Origin: Chlamydiia bacterium
Lineage (GTDB): Bacteria > Chlamydiota > Chlamydiia > Chlamydiales > Rhabdochlamydiaceae
Direction: 5' to 3'
Length of the DNA: 35,008 nt
Assembly: GCA_021324995.1 (NCBI GenBank)
Contig: JAJPIB010000005.1
Span: forward strand, 1 to 35,008
The position numbers and the translations under genes are program-made. Under the pieces are notes generated by a model. That model had not been told where the DNA came from. It worked only from the letters and a program-made list of their open reading frames with translations, and did no database searches. Shown piece by piece: positions 9,060 to 16,771 of this stretch (its first letter is position 1; every line of letters begins with the position of its first letter).

Positions 9060-10149
9060 ACTCCCTCTCGGATTGTTTAGAGATATTGAGAAGCACGCAT
9101 AAGGCGAGTATGTTGGCCAAAAGAGAGGATCCCCCTTGACTGAAAAAGGGAAGATTGGTTCCTTTGCTTGGAAGAAGTCCTGAAACAACGCCTAAGTTAA
9201 GGAAAGCCTGAAAGCAAATTAAAAATGTGAAAATCGCAGCCACATAAAATCCTTCATTATCTTTCGCTCTTTGTGCGATGGAGAATCCGCAGAAGCTAAT
9301 CCCCATGTAGAGAAGGATCAATCCTGTCATTCCCACAAAACCCGTTTCCTCTGCAAAAATCGCTGCGATATAATCGCTTCTGGCTTCAGGAAGATACTCC
9401 AGCTTTTGTAAACTTTCTCCGAAACCCTTGCCGAGAAGTTTTCCAGAACCGGCTGCAATCTTTGCCTGATAAGGCTGATGTCCTTTTCCCTTAAGATCGT
9501 ATTCCGGGTTCATAAAGACTTTAATTCGATCGGAAACGTGGTTCATCTGTGAAGCGACGATAACCCCACAGGAAAGGAGTATGCATAAAGGAAGCGCCCA
9601 ATAGAGCCATTTTTGTCGTGAAAGAACGAAAAGAATCACAAACGCGGAAAAGATAATGGCCACAGTCCCATTATCCGGCTCGACAAGGATCAATCCAATG
9701 GGAATCACAAGCTTGGCAAGTAGCTGCATAAAAGGAATGAGCTCTAACGGTTGTGAACGCTGGGAGATCACATGGATAAAATAGAGAGGAATCAGAAATT
9801 TGACAAATTCGGAAGGCTGAAATGAGTTGCCAAAAACATTGATCCAACGATGCGCGCCGTTGATCTGCTGGCCAATCCCTGGAAGAAAAACCAAAACAAG
9901 CAAGATTGTAGCGCCGATAAGCAGCGGGCCGCTTAGTTTCACTAGATTTTGATATCCGACAAACCAAACGCCGATCGCACCAATACCTCCTACAACAGCA
10001 TACAAAAGCTGTTTAATGAGAGCGTGATGCGTACTTCTATCTAAAAATCGATCGAGCACCTCAGCGGATGTCGTATTGAAAATCATCGTCAATCCGAGTG
10101 CAAACAAAAGAACAACCGACAGCAATAAGCTTAAAGCGTATTTAGTCAT
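9046..10149 (-). CDS. ftsW: SEDS-family peptidoglycan glycosyltransferase FtsW
   Basis: A 367-residue polytopic membrane protein of the FtsW/RodA family, which polymerises lipid II during septation. Signature blocks are present: NGAHRWINVFGNSFQPSEFVKF, VEPDNGTVAI, GKGFGESLQKLEYLPEARSD (with the aspartate that is catalytic in the family) followed by YIAAIFAEETGF, and SQGGSSLLANILAL near the end (each quoted only in part). About ten hydrophobic segments are visible. It is called FtsW rather than RodA from its place between the LysM gene and murG. It lies 7 bp downstream of the LysM gene and overlaps murG. Confidence 0.94.
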   Translation of the reverse strand: MTKYALSLLLSVVLLFALGLTMIFNTTSAEVLDRFLDRSTHHALIKQLLYAVVGGIGAIGVWFVGYQNLVKLSGPLLIGATILLVLVFLPGIGQQINGAHRWINVFGNSFQPSEFVKFLIPLYFIHVISQRSQPLELIPFMQLLAKLVIPIGLILVEPDNGTVAIIFSAFVILFVLSRQKWLYWALPLCILLSCGVIVASQMNHVSDRIKVFMNPEYDLKGKGHQPYQAKIAAGSGKLLGKGFGESLQKLEYLPEARSDYIAAIFAEETGFVGMTGLILLYMGISFCGFSIAQRAKDNEGFYVAAIFTFLICFQAFLNLGVVSGLLPSKGTNLPFFSQGGSSLLANILALCVLLNISKQSEREYEKI

Positions 10150-10156
10150 AGGAATC

Positions 10157-10930
10157 TTATTGAATGCGAAGCTGATCGCCGGGCTTAAGTCGACGCGCTT
10201 GCTCCTCGCTCATATTATTCAGCTTCAGCAAATTTTCCACTTTAATGTGATTTTTTACAGCGATGGTCCAAGGGCTATCTCCTTTTTTTACAGTGTAATA
10301 CTTAGCTCCTGTCTCGCTGGTCAAGCTTGAGGCTTCGGGTGCAGAAAAGGAAATCGCAGAGGTTTCTGCTTTGCTCATAGTTTTATTCGGGATTTTTAGT
10401 AGCTGGCCGATGCGCAAGTTTGTGCTTGTCAGTTTATTTATCTTCATGACCTCAGCGACTGTCGTATGATGATGCCTTGCAATTTTTTCGAGGACATCGC
10501 CTTTCTTAACCTTAATTTCAGTAAAATCTGGGGCCGTTTTGGATAGGGGTGCAATAGGAGCGACAAGAGTCTGCGTGAAAGGCTTTTGTGCAGCGGGAAC
10601 AGAAGGAGCCTCTTCCGGCTGCGCGATTAATTTTAAATCTTCCGCAAAGCTTGTAGAAGCAGATACTTGAGCAGATTGCTCTGGGACTTGAGTTGCTGAA
10701 GCAGCCACGATGGCATTTTGTGAGTATTGGTGCAGCGCTTGATCCACCTCATCGACAGCAGCCACAGGAATTTCTTTTTTGAAAGGGACGTCGATCGTTT
10801 CTTGTACACGAGATTCTGCAGTAGCGACGAGTTCCTCGCCTGGGGAGGACTTGATCGCACTGGCAAAGAGCACAATCAGCACGCCTGCGTTGATAAGCAC
10901 TGAAATTATAATAATGTCTCTGCGATTCAC
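10157..10930 (-). CDS. Membrane-anchored protein with two LysM domains (NlpD-like)
   Basis: A 257-residue protein with an N-terminal membrane anchor or signal segment (residues 6-26), a low-complexity A/P/E-rich linker, and two LysM peptidoglycan-binding domains at about residues 138-182 (IKVKKGDVLEKIARHHHTTV) and 211-256 (YYTVKKGDSPWTIAVKNHI). No M23 peptidase domain is present, so it is shorter than E. coli NlpD; chlamydial genomes have a LysM protein often labelled nlpD at this place between murD and ftsW. The start is a GTG at 10930 with a strong AAGGAGAA site. The murD element insertion lies 30 bp upstream. Confidence 0.88.
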   Translation of the reverse strand: MNRRDIIIISVLINAGVLIVLFASAIKSSPGEELVATAESRVQETIDVPFKKEIPVAAVDEVDQALHQYSQNAIVAASATQVPEQSAQVSASTSFAEDLKLIAQPEEAPSVPAAQKPFTQTLVAPIAPLSKTAPDFTEIKVKKGDVLEKIARHHHTTVAEVMKINKLTSTNLRIGQLLKIPNKTMSKAETSAISFSAPEASSLTSETGAKYYTVKKGDSPWTIAVKNHIKVENLLKLNNMSEEQARRLKPGDQLRIQ

Positions 10931-10960
10931 GTTATTCTCCTTATTATAAAAGTTTATTTA

Positions 10961-11089
10961 TATACCCAACGTGATTGAAAAGTTGGATTTAAGACCAAGC
11001 CAAAGCCCCGGGATTGGACGACTCAATCGTGCCAATCGCGGGAGCTTTCGCTTCGGTCCGAAACCAAATTTTCAGTCACGTTGGGTATA
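10961..11089. repeat. Family I MITE-like element, copy 2, hairpin deleted, inserted in the murD 3' end
   Basis: Both terminal inverted repeats are intact (TATACCCAACGTGATTGAAA... and ...TTTTCAGTCACGTTGGGTATA, the latter one base over 20 only if joined, here TTTCAGTCACGTTGGGTATA). It is 129 bp against 164 in the complete copy. The missing 35 bp is one block holding the central GCCCCTATT/AATAGGGGC hairpin and lies between short direct repeats (TCGTC). TA flanks both ends. Reverse-complemented, it supplies the last 21 codons and stop of murD. Confidence 0.93.
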
Positions 11090-12330
11090 CACTTCTGAAA
11101 TTCTTCACCTCGGTGTGCATAGTCGCGGAACATATCAAAACTCGCGCAGCCTGGAGAAAGCAAAACTGCATCTCCCTTTTCTGCCCCCAGAATGGCGATC
11201 TGCACAGCATCAGAAAGGCTATCCGCAAGCTTTACCGTAAAGTATGGATGAAGCTCGTTATATATTTTTGCGGCAGCCTCTCCGATTGCAATGATCTCTT
11301 TCACTTTTCCTGAAAAGGGCACTTTCCATGACAAATAAGAAGCCCCTTTGTCCACACCTCCAGCGATCAGGACGACAGGCCCCTTCATCGCTTCTACCGC
11401 TTTAACGACCGCATCGATGTTTGTCCCCTTGCTGTCGTCGAAAAAAGAAACACCGTTAATCTCCCGCACTAACTCAATTCGGTGAGAAGGTTTTTTAAAT
11501 GTAGCCAGAGCGTTGCAAAATTGCGCAGAAGTAATCCCTAATGAACGACAAAGGGCCCATGCAGCAAGTGCATTCTCTCGATCATGCGCACTATCTAGGC
11601 ATTCAAGGGAAAGAGATGAATCGGTATCATCAAAAAAATCCTGGGAAGTGAGCAAATCGGCAAACTGAGTTGCAGCTTCTTTTTGAACAAAAAATCTTTT
11701 CTCTCTTTTTACCAAATTCTGAAGGTGAAATTTTGCTTGAGCATATTCACGCACGCTTGCATAGCGATCGAGATGGTCGGGAGTAACATTCAATAACACT
11801 GCAGTTTCAAAAACGGGTGTCTGCATCGTTTCCAGCTGGTAAGAACTCAGCTCAACCACAAACACTTGCTCATCACCCCCTTCAAGCAACCACTGGCAAA
11901 GAGGAACTCCGACATTTCCCAAAGCCTTTGCTTTGATCCCTGCTGCATTTAAAACATGCTCGACAAGAAGAGTTACCGTGGTTTTGCCATTCGTTCCCGT
12001 TACTGCGAGAAGCGGCTTTTGAAAATGGGGCAAAGCTAGCTCTGCTTCTCCAATAATTTTTGTTCTGGTTTTCTTGGCTTCCAAATAGAGAGGATGCTTT
12101 GGAGAAATACCTGGTGAGACGATCAAGGCATCTACCTCTTCCCAAAAGACAGGATCGCTATCGTGTTGAACAAATAACCCTAAAGATTGAAGATACCGTA
12201 CTTGGGCATTCGTCTGCAACAAGGTGCGATTGTGGTCGATACCCAAAACGAGATGACCGTTTCGAATCAGGAATTCTGCAGCGGCTAACCCACTCATTCC
12301 AAGACCTACGACAAGTGTCACTTTTTTCAT
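11023..12330 (-). CDS. murD: UDP-N-acetylmuramoyl-L-alanine--D-glutamate ligase with element-encoded tail
   Basis: Adds D-Glu to UDP-MurNAc-L-Ala in the cytoplasm. Motifs: VGLGMSGLAAAEF, VTGTNGKTTVT (P-loop), VELSSYQLE, LNVTPDHLDRY, FFDDSKGTNIDA, AGGVDKGASY and LLSPGCASFDMF. The protein has 435 residues. The genuine domain ends at RGEEFQKC; the last 21 residues (IPNVTENLVSDRSES...) come from the family I element at 10961-11089. Taking out the element and one TA gives ...QKCINKLL and a stop just before the LysM ribosome site, a normal MurD-like end, so the enzyme core is intact and probably active. The start is 3 bp after the mraY stop. Confidence 0.95.
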   Translation of the reverse strand: MKKVTLVVGLGMSGLAAAEFLIRNGHLVLGIDHNRTLLQTNAQVRYLQSLGLFVQHDSDPVFWEEVDALIVSPGISPKHPLYLEAKKTRTKIIGEAELALPHFQKPLLAVTGTNGKTTVTLLVEHVLNAAGIKAKALGNVGVPLCQWLLEGGDEQVFVVELSSYQLETMQTPVFETAVLLNVTPDHLDRYASVREYAQAKFHLQNLVKREKRFFVQKEAATQFADLLTSQDFFDDTDSSLSLECLDSAHDRENALAAWALCRSLGITSAQFCNALATFKKPSHRIELVREINGVSFFDDSKGTNIDAVVKAVEAMKGPVVLIAGGVDKGASYLSWKVPFSGKVKEIIAIGEAAAKIYNELHPYFTVKLADSLSDAVQIAILGAEKGDAVLLSPGCASFDMFRDYAHRGEEFQKCIPNVTENLVSDRSESSRDWHD

Positions 12331-12333
12331 AAG

Positions 12334-13596
12334 TTATTGAAATTTTAGAGATGCAATCCCAAAGATTGCAAGGATTAAGCTGATGATCCAAAAACGCAAG
12401 ACGACCTTTGTTTCAGGCCATCCTTTGTATTCAAAATGGTGGTGCAGCGGAGAACAGAGGAAAATGCGTTTCTTTTTCCGCAACTTATAACTAGCCACCT
12501 GCAAAATAACGGAAAGGGTCTCAGCAACAAAAATCCCTCCGACAATTGCAAACAAAACCTCTCTGCGAAGCAATACGGCGCTTACTCCGAGAATCCCTCC
12601 TAATGCGAGCGATCCGGTATCCCCCATAAATACCTGCGCAGGATACCCGTTGTACCATAAAAATCCAAGACAAGCGCCGATTAAAGCAAAGAGATAAACC
12701 GCTATTTCACCGCTCTGCTCAATATATAGGATATTCAGATAACGGGACATTTCCAGGTTGTTCGATAGAAATGCAAAAAGACCCAACACACCTGCAGCCA
12801 TGACGGCGCACCCCGAAGCAAGGCCGTCAAGACCATCCGTAAGATTGACTGCGTTGGAAGAGCCTGAGATGACAAACAGAGTAAAAAGAATTCCAAAAAT
12901 GATCCCCACTCCTTTTAAAATGACTACAGGATCCTTAAAAAAAGGAACAAAATAGTGGCTCATGAACTGTTGAGAACTCAGTAACGTTCCCGAATACTCG
13001 AGCTTCCCATCCTCTTTTTTAACAAGTGTGACTTGCTCCTTTGCTGCTGGTGGGGAAAACCAATCTCCCACATGAATTAGCTTAGAAACGGAAGGGCAAA
13101 AAAGATAAAGCGCAATAAAAACCCCTAACAAATTCTGCAAAATGAATTTCTTTTTAGCACTTAACCCCTTAGAATTTTTATATTTCAATTTGAGGTAATC
13201 GTCATACCCCCCTAAAAATCCAAACCACAGCGTGGTCACAAACAAGATCAAGGTAAAGCTACTCTTGAGATCCATCCACAAAAACAAGGATACGAGCATA
13301 GAAAAGAGGATAAGAATTCCTCCCATCGTCGGCGTCTCCTTTTTTTTCTTATGAAGTTCGACAAGCAGAGGACAGTCTTCAACACGAATCGAGCTACCTG
13401 TTTTTAACTCATAAAGCTTTTTAATAAACCAGGGTCCAAACAGAATGGATAACAGAAGCGAAGTTAAAGCAGCGAGAATCATTCGCGTAGAAGAATAGAG
13501 AAATGCGGAAGGAATTTTCATCCCCATAGAACTGGTTAGAAACTGATACAACAGTAGAATCACGTTTGTCTGATGGAGTTGAGGGTGAAGATTCAT
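12334..13596 (-). CDS. mraY: Phospho-N-acetylmuramoyl-pentapeptide transferase
   Basis: Moves phospho-MurNAc-pentapeptide to undecaprenyl phosphate to make lipid I; integral membrane enzyme. Motifs: TPTMGGILIL (residues 89-98), the acidic GGYDDYLK, SNAVNLTDGLDGLASG (residues 247-262), FMGDTGSLALGG, and HHHFEYKGWPE in the last third. It is 420 residues against about 360 in E. coli. Much of the excess is a charged insert around residues 170-225 (SKLIHVGDWFSPPAAKEQ... KKEDGKLEYSG) between two membrane segments. The start at 13596 keeps a normal N-terminal helix ahead of the first conserved block. It opens the mraY-to-ftsQ run. Confidence 0.96.
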   Translation of the reverse strand: MNLHPQLHQTNVILLLYQFLTSSMGMKIPSAFLYSSTRMILAALTSLLLSILFGPWFIKKLYELKTGSSIRVEDCPLLVELHKKKKETPTMGGILILFSMLVSLFLWMDLKSSFTLILFVTTLWFGFLGGYDDYLKLKYKNSKGLSAKKKFILQNLLGVFIALYLFCPSVSKLIHVGDWFSPPAAKEQVTLVKKEDGKLEYSGTLLSSQQFMSHYFVPFFKDPVVILKGVGIIFGILFTLFVISGSSNAVNLTDGLDGLASGCAVMAAGVLGLFAFLSNNLEMSRYLNILYIEQSGEIAVYLFALIGACLGFLWYNGYPAQVFMGDTGSLALGGILGVSAVLLRREVLFAIVGGIFVAETLSVILQVASYKLRKKKRIFLCSPLHHHFEYKGWPETKVVLRFWIISLILAIFGIASLKFQ

Positions 13597-13709
13597 GCTG
13601 AACGCGATTCAAAACTTGCACTTAGCCTACTTTGAAAACACGTCTGTACATCACGTCATCTTACCGAGAACCGAAAAAATGCAAAAGTAAAAAAGAGAGT
13701 GATTCAAAT

Positions 13710-15113
13710 TCAGTCGCATTCGGCAAAAGAATCATTAGATATTTGATCGTGCAGGAGTTGCAGCCGCTTCTCTCCAAAAAAATACACGAACTTGTCATAG
13801 AAGCCCGCGTCTTTAATACGACTCAAACAGTCTTCAAATTCCTCAGAGATCGAGAGAAAATAGTTTTCAAAGGCTTCCTTCCACCCCTTTAAACTGCAGA
13901 ATTGCAGATAAATGGCAGGATCTAATTCATACCACGCTCGCACTAAGTTTTTTACAAATTCTTCTGATCTTTCCTGATTGCAAATGTGTGCAATCTCTAA
14001 CGCGTCTAATCTATTCAGCCTCTTGATGTCTTTAGAGCTTGTGAGATCGACATAGCCAAGTTTGGGAGTTATCAAAATATGGTTCGCTTTAAATCGTCTC
14101 AAAAAATTCAGACTCGATTCCGAGTAAATCGGACCTATATCCGCTTTGAATGGATCTTCCACTTCTTGGTTAAGATCGTAAAGCCAAAGTGCATAAGGGT
14201 CAACATGCGGCTCAATGAGATATTCGAGTCGGATGCAGTTTCTGATCAGGTCTACTATCGCATTAAATTCTACAGTCTGTTCATCGCTCAATGGTTGATG
14301 GCGATAAGAACAGTATTGGTAATCATCTCCTGCTTCATTAAAAAGTGTCCATATGACGCGGGGGCGACCTGCGACCTTCAATTGGATAAAGGAAGACTGA
14401 GAAATGTTTGAGATATCGACAAGAGAGACATTTATCCCATTCAAAAACTCCAGATCATTAATGGGGCCTGTCGTAGAAATAATATCTCCTCTATCCGCAT
14501 ACGACTTCACTTTTTTAAAGAGGCTGTCGCAATTGTAATAATCGCAACCTTTAAATGAATCCGCTTGTCTCCATTCCTTTGAAGCGTTCAAATACACGTC
14601 GCCCATTTCCAGCAAATGTATTTGATAATAGCGCTTTGCGTTGTCCGGAATCTTTGCCACTTTCAATTTATCGGCAATGCGCTTGATTCTACTAAAAAAC
14701 TCTCCTTCTTGAAGCGTTCCTGACAATTGTACATATTCTTTCCTTAAGGAAGAGATACGCAGCAAGAGGGTATTACACTCGTTATATAATTTAACTTTGC
14801 GGTTAATATCTCGGCCTACAATTCCTTTACACCGCATTGCATCGATACGACATAAGAGGAAAAATAATCTCTCTGTCCCTGTGACCACAGGAATCCCCTC
14901 TTCCAAAAGCGCGCAATGAGGAGACAGCTCAATAGGCCTTTTCTCATTAGGATCCAAAAAAACGGGAAAATTGCATTGTTCTCGAGTTGCTGTGAACCAG
15001 AAAGGTTCATAAGCCTTCTCAAGTCCGATCAGTTCCCTAACAAAAGGTTTGCAGGAATAATTCTCGGGGCATGAATAGGGCAACATTTTGCTAACAGAAT
15101 TAAAGGTCGACAT
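13710..15113 (-). CDS. Unknown protein, paralogue A of three
   Basis: A 467-residue protein of unrecognised family, close to paralogue B (about two thirds identical in the best blocks by eye) and more distant from C. Shared blocks: FLDPNEKRPIELSPHCALLEEG, VVTGTERLFFLLC, GRDINRKVKLY, GDIISTTGPINDLEFL, VSLVDISNISQ, SLKGWKEAFENYF (each quoted within limits here). G-x-E-R after a strand, an acidic loop (RDIN), and D-x-S-N after a later strand resemble a Rossmann-type SAM-dependent transferase; this is inference only. The ATG at 15113 matches the MST start of paralogue B. An in-frame TTG at 15149 would add 12 residues encoded by the family II element. No signal peptide or membrane segment is seen. 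Confidence 0.8.
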   Translation of the reverse strand: MSTFNSVSKMLPYSCPENYSCKPFVRELIGLEKAYEPFWFTATREQCNFPVFLDPNEKRPIELSPHCALLEEGIPVVTGTERLFFLLCRIDAMRCKGIVGRDINRKVKLYNECNTLLLRISSLRKEYVQLSGTLQEGEFFSRIKRIADKLKVAKIPDNAKRYYQIHLLEMGDVYLNASKEWRQADSFKGCDYYNCDSLFKKVKSYADRGDIISTTGPINDLEFLNGINVSLVDISNISQSSFIQLKVAGRPRVIWTLFNEAGDDYQYCSYRHQPLSDEQTVEFNAIVDLIRNCIRLEYLIEPHVDPYALWLYDLNQEVEDPFKADIGPIYSESSLNFLRRFKANHILITPKLGYVDLTSSKDIKRLNRLDALEIAHICNQERSEEFVKNLVRAWYELDPAIYLQFCSLKGWKEAFENYFLSISEEFEDCLSRIKDAGFYDKFVYFFGEKRLQLLHDQISNDSFAECD

Positions 15114-15278
15114 ATACTGGTTCCACTTGAAAGCTGGAGAATTTTGCAAGGAAGCGGCGCAAATTTTTGTGTCTGGAGCGAGTGACCATTACCGGAGAGG
15201 CAAGGCACGAGTGAAGATCAAAAATTGGCTGCCAAGCTGACGAAGCAAAAACTCCAGCTTTTAAGTGGAACCAGTATA
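15113..15278. repeat. Family II MITE-like element, copy 1, at the start codon of paralogue A
   Basis: A 166-bp element with long terminal inverted repeats: TATACTGGTTCCACTTGAAA at the left, and a right end whose reverse complement begins TATACTGGTTCCACTTAAAA; both continue GCTGGAG. TA lies on both sides. The left TA overlaps the start codon of the minus-strand gene (TATG). The same core of about 120 bp recurs at 25163-25294. No protein is encoded. Confidence 0.9.
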
Positions 15279-15319
15279 GACAAGGGTGCTAACTTTAAGA
15301 AAGTACATTTTCAACTCAA

Positions 15320-15353
15320 GAACCTATCCGAATAAAATTTTTCGGATAGGTTC
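15320..15353 (-). terminator. Strong hairpin at the end of paralogue B
   Basis: GAACCTATCCGAA (15320-15332) pairs perfectly over 13 bp with TTCGGATAGGTTC (15341-15353) across an 8-base AT-rich loop. On the minus strand the hairpin starts inside the stop codon of paralogue B (TGAACC). There is no long T-run after it (TTGAGTTG). It is a likely transcript end that isolates paralogues C and B from A. Confidence 0.65.
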
Positions 15354-16746
15354 AAGTTTCGCATAGAAGTTGTAGTCGATCCTCTCCAAAAAATTGCAAG
15401 AAATTCTCATATAAGCCTGCATTATCGATACGTCTCAAACACTCCTCTAACCCGTCATCGATTGAGCTAAAATAAATCTCAAAAGATTCTTTCCATCCTT
15501 TTAAACAACTGAATTCCAGATAAATGGCAGGATCTAACTCTTCCCAAGCTCCTATCAAATTTCTTACAAATCCTTCTGTTCTTCTCTCTTTGCAAAGCTT
15601 TCCAATTTGTAAAGGATCTAATGCATTCAACCTTTTGATATCTTCAGAACTTGTGAGATCGACATTGCCAAATTCGGGAAGTACTAAAATATTATCCGCC
15701 TTAAATTGTCTCAAAAAATTCAGAGTCGATTCAGAATAAATGGGGCCGAGATCAGATTTGAAACAATCTAACTCGCCAAGAACACTGCACATCCAAAGCG
15801 CATACTCATCCACATGCGACTTTGCTCGATAGTTTAAACGAACACAGTTTCTAATTAAACCAATAAGCTCATTAAATTCTATAGTTTGCACATCACTCAG
15901 TGGAAAGTGTGAGTAAGAACGATACTGATAATTATCAATTGTTTCTTTAAACAAAGTCCAAATAACCCGCGGATGACCTGCTACCTTCAAATGCAGAAAA
16001 GAATACTGAAGAATGTTTGATGTATCGACAAAGGATACATCTCTTAAAAATAGCAAGTCATTGATCGGACCTGTCGTAGAAATAATATTTCCCGCATCCG
16101 CAAACGCCTTCACCTTTTTAAAGAGGAAATCGCATTTGTAGTAATCGCATCCAGCAAATGAATCTTCATTCCTCCATTTTTTGGAGGCATGTAAGTACAC
16201 ATCTCCAAATTCCTCTAAATGCATTTGATAATAGCTCTTCACTTTGTCCGGCATCCTTGCCACTTTCAATTTAGCGGCAATGCGATTGATCCTACTCAAG
16301 AACTCGCCTTCTTGAAGACTTTCCGCCAATTCTAAATACTTCTTTAATTTGGAAGAAATGCGTACCAGAAGAACATTAAAATCAATATAGGCTTTAACCT
16401 TAGGATTAATATCCCGACCCACCATTCCCCGGCATTTCGTTGCATCCAGTCGACATAAAAGGAAAAACAATCTTTCCGCACCTGCAACCACAGCAACCCC
16501 CTCTTCCAAAAGCGCGCAATGCGGAGACATCTCCATAGGCCTTTTCTCATTGGGATCCAAAAAATCGGGAAAATTGCATTTTTCTCGACTCACATTGAAG
16601 CAGATCTGTTCATAGGTTTTCTCAAGTCCGTTCAGTTTTCTAACTAGAGGCTTGACAGGTGGATTCTCGCGTGCTGGATAAGGAAATCCGAAAAAGTGAT
16701 CTTGATGCGTCTTATATTTTGTGCCGGAATGTTGAGTTGACATCAT
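15352..16746 (-). CDS. Unknown protein, paralogue B of three
   Basis: 464 residues, unrecognised family, nearest to paralogue A. Conserved blocks: FLDPNEKRPMEMSPHC (64-79), VVAGAERLFFLLC (86-98), GRDINPKVKAY (110-120), IISTTGPIND (221-230), SFVDTSNIL (238-246), SCLKGWKESFEIYF near the end. The G-A-E-R loop, the acidic D-I-N-P and the later D-T-S-N resemble motifs I, II and IV of Rossmann-type SAM-dependent transferases (DUF3419/BtaA-like proteins have a similar layout); this is a guess to be tested by structure. The start is ATGATG at 16746. It lies 25 bp downstream of paralogue C, so C and B probably form one transcript ending at the hairpin 15320-15353. Confidence 0.8.
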   Translation of the reverse strand: MMSTQHSGTKYKTHQDHFFGFPYPARENPPVKPLVRKLNGLEKTYEQICFNVSREKCNFPDFLDPNEKRPMEMSPHCALLEEGVAVVAGAERLFFLLCRLDATKCRGMVGRDINPKVKAYIDFNVLLVRISSKLKKYLELAESLQEGEFLSRINRIAAKLKVARMPDKVKSYYQMHLEEFGDVYLHASKKWRNEDSFAGCDYYKCDFLFKKVKAFADAGNIISTTGPINDLLFLRDVSFVDTSNILQYSFLHLKVAGHPRVIWTLFKETIDNYQYRSYSHFPLSDVQTIEFNELIGLIRNCVRLNYRAKSHVDEYALWMCSVLGELDCFKSDLGPIYSESTLNFLRQFKADNILVLPEFGNVDLTSSEDIKRLNALDPLQIGKLCKERRTEGFVRNLIGAWEELDPAIYLEFSCLKGWKESFEIYFSSIDDGLEECLRRIDNAGLYENFLQFFGEDRLQLLCET

Positions 16747-16771
16747 TAAAGTGTAGTTAAAGAATTAGGTT

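Noticed and set aside
10971-11313. Plus-strand frames of 89 and 99 codons opposite murD
   Set aside because: They combine the family I element with antisense murD and have no independent support.
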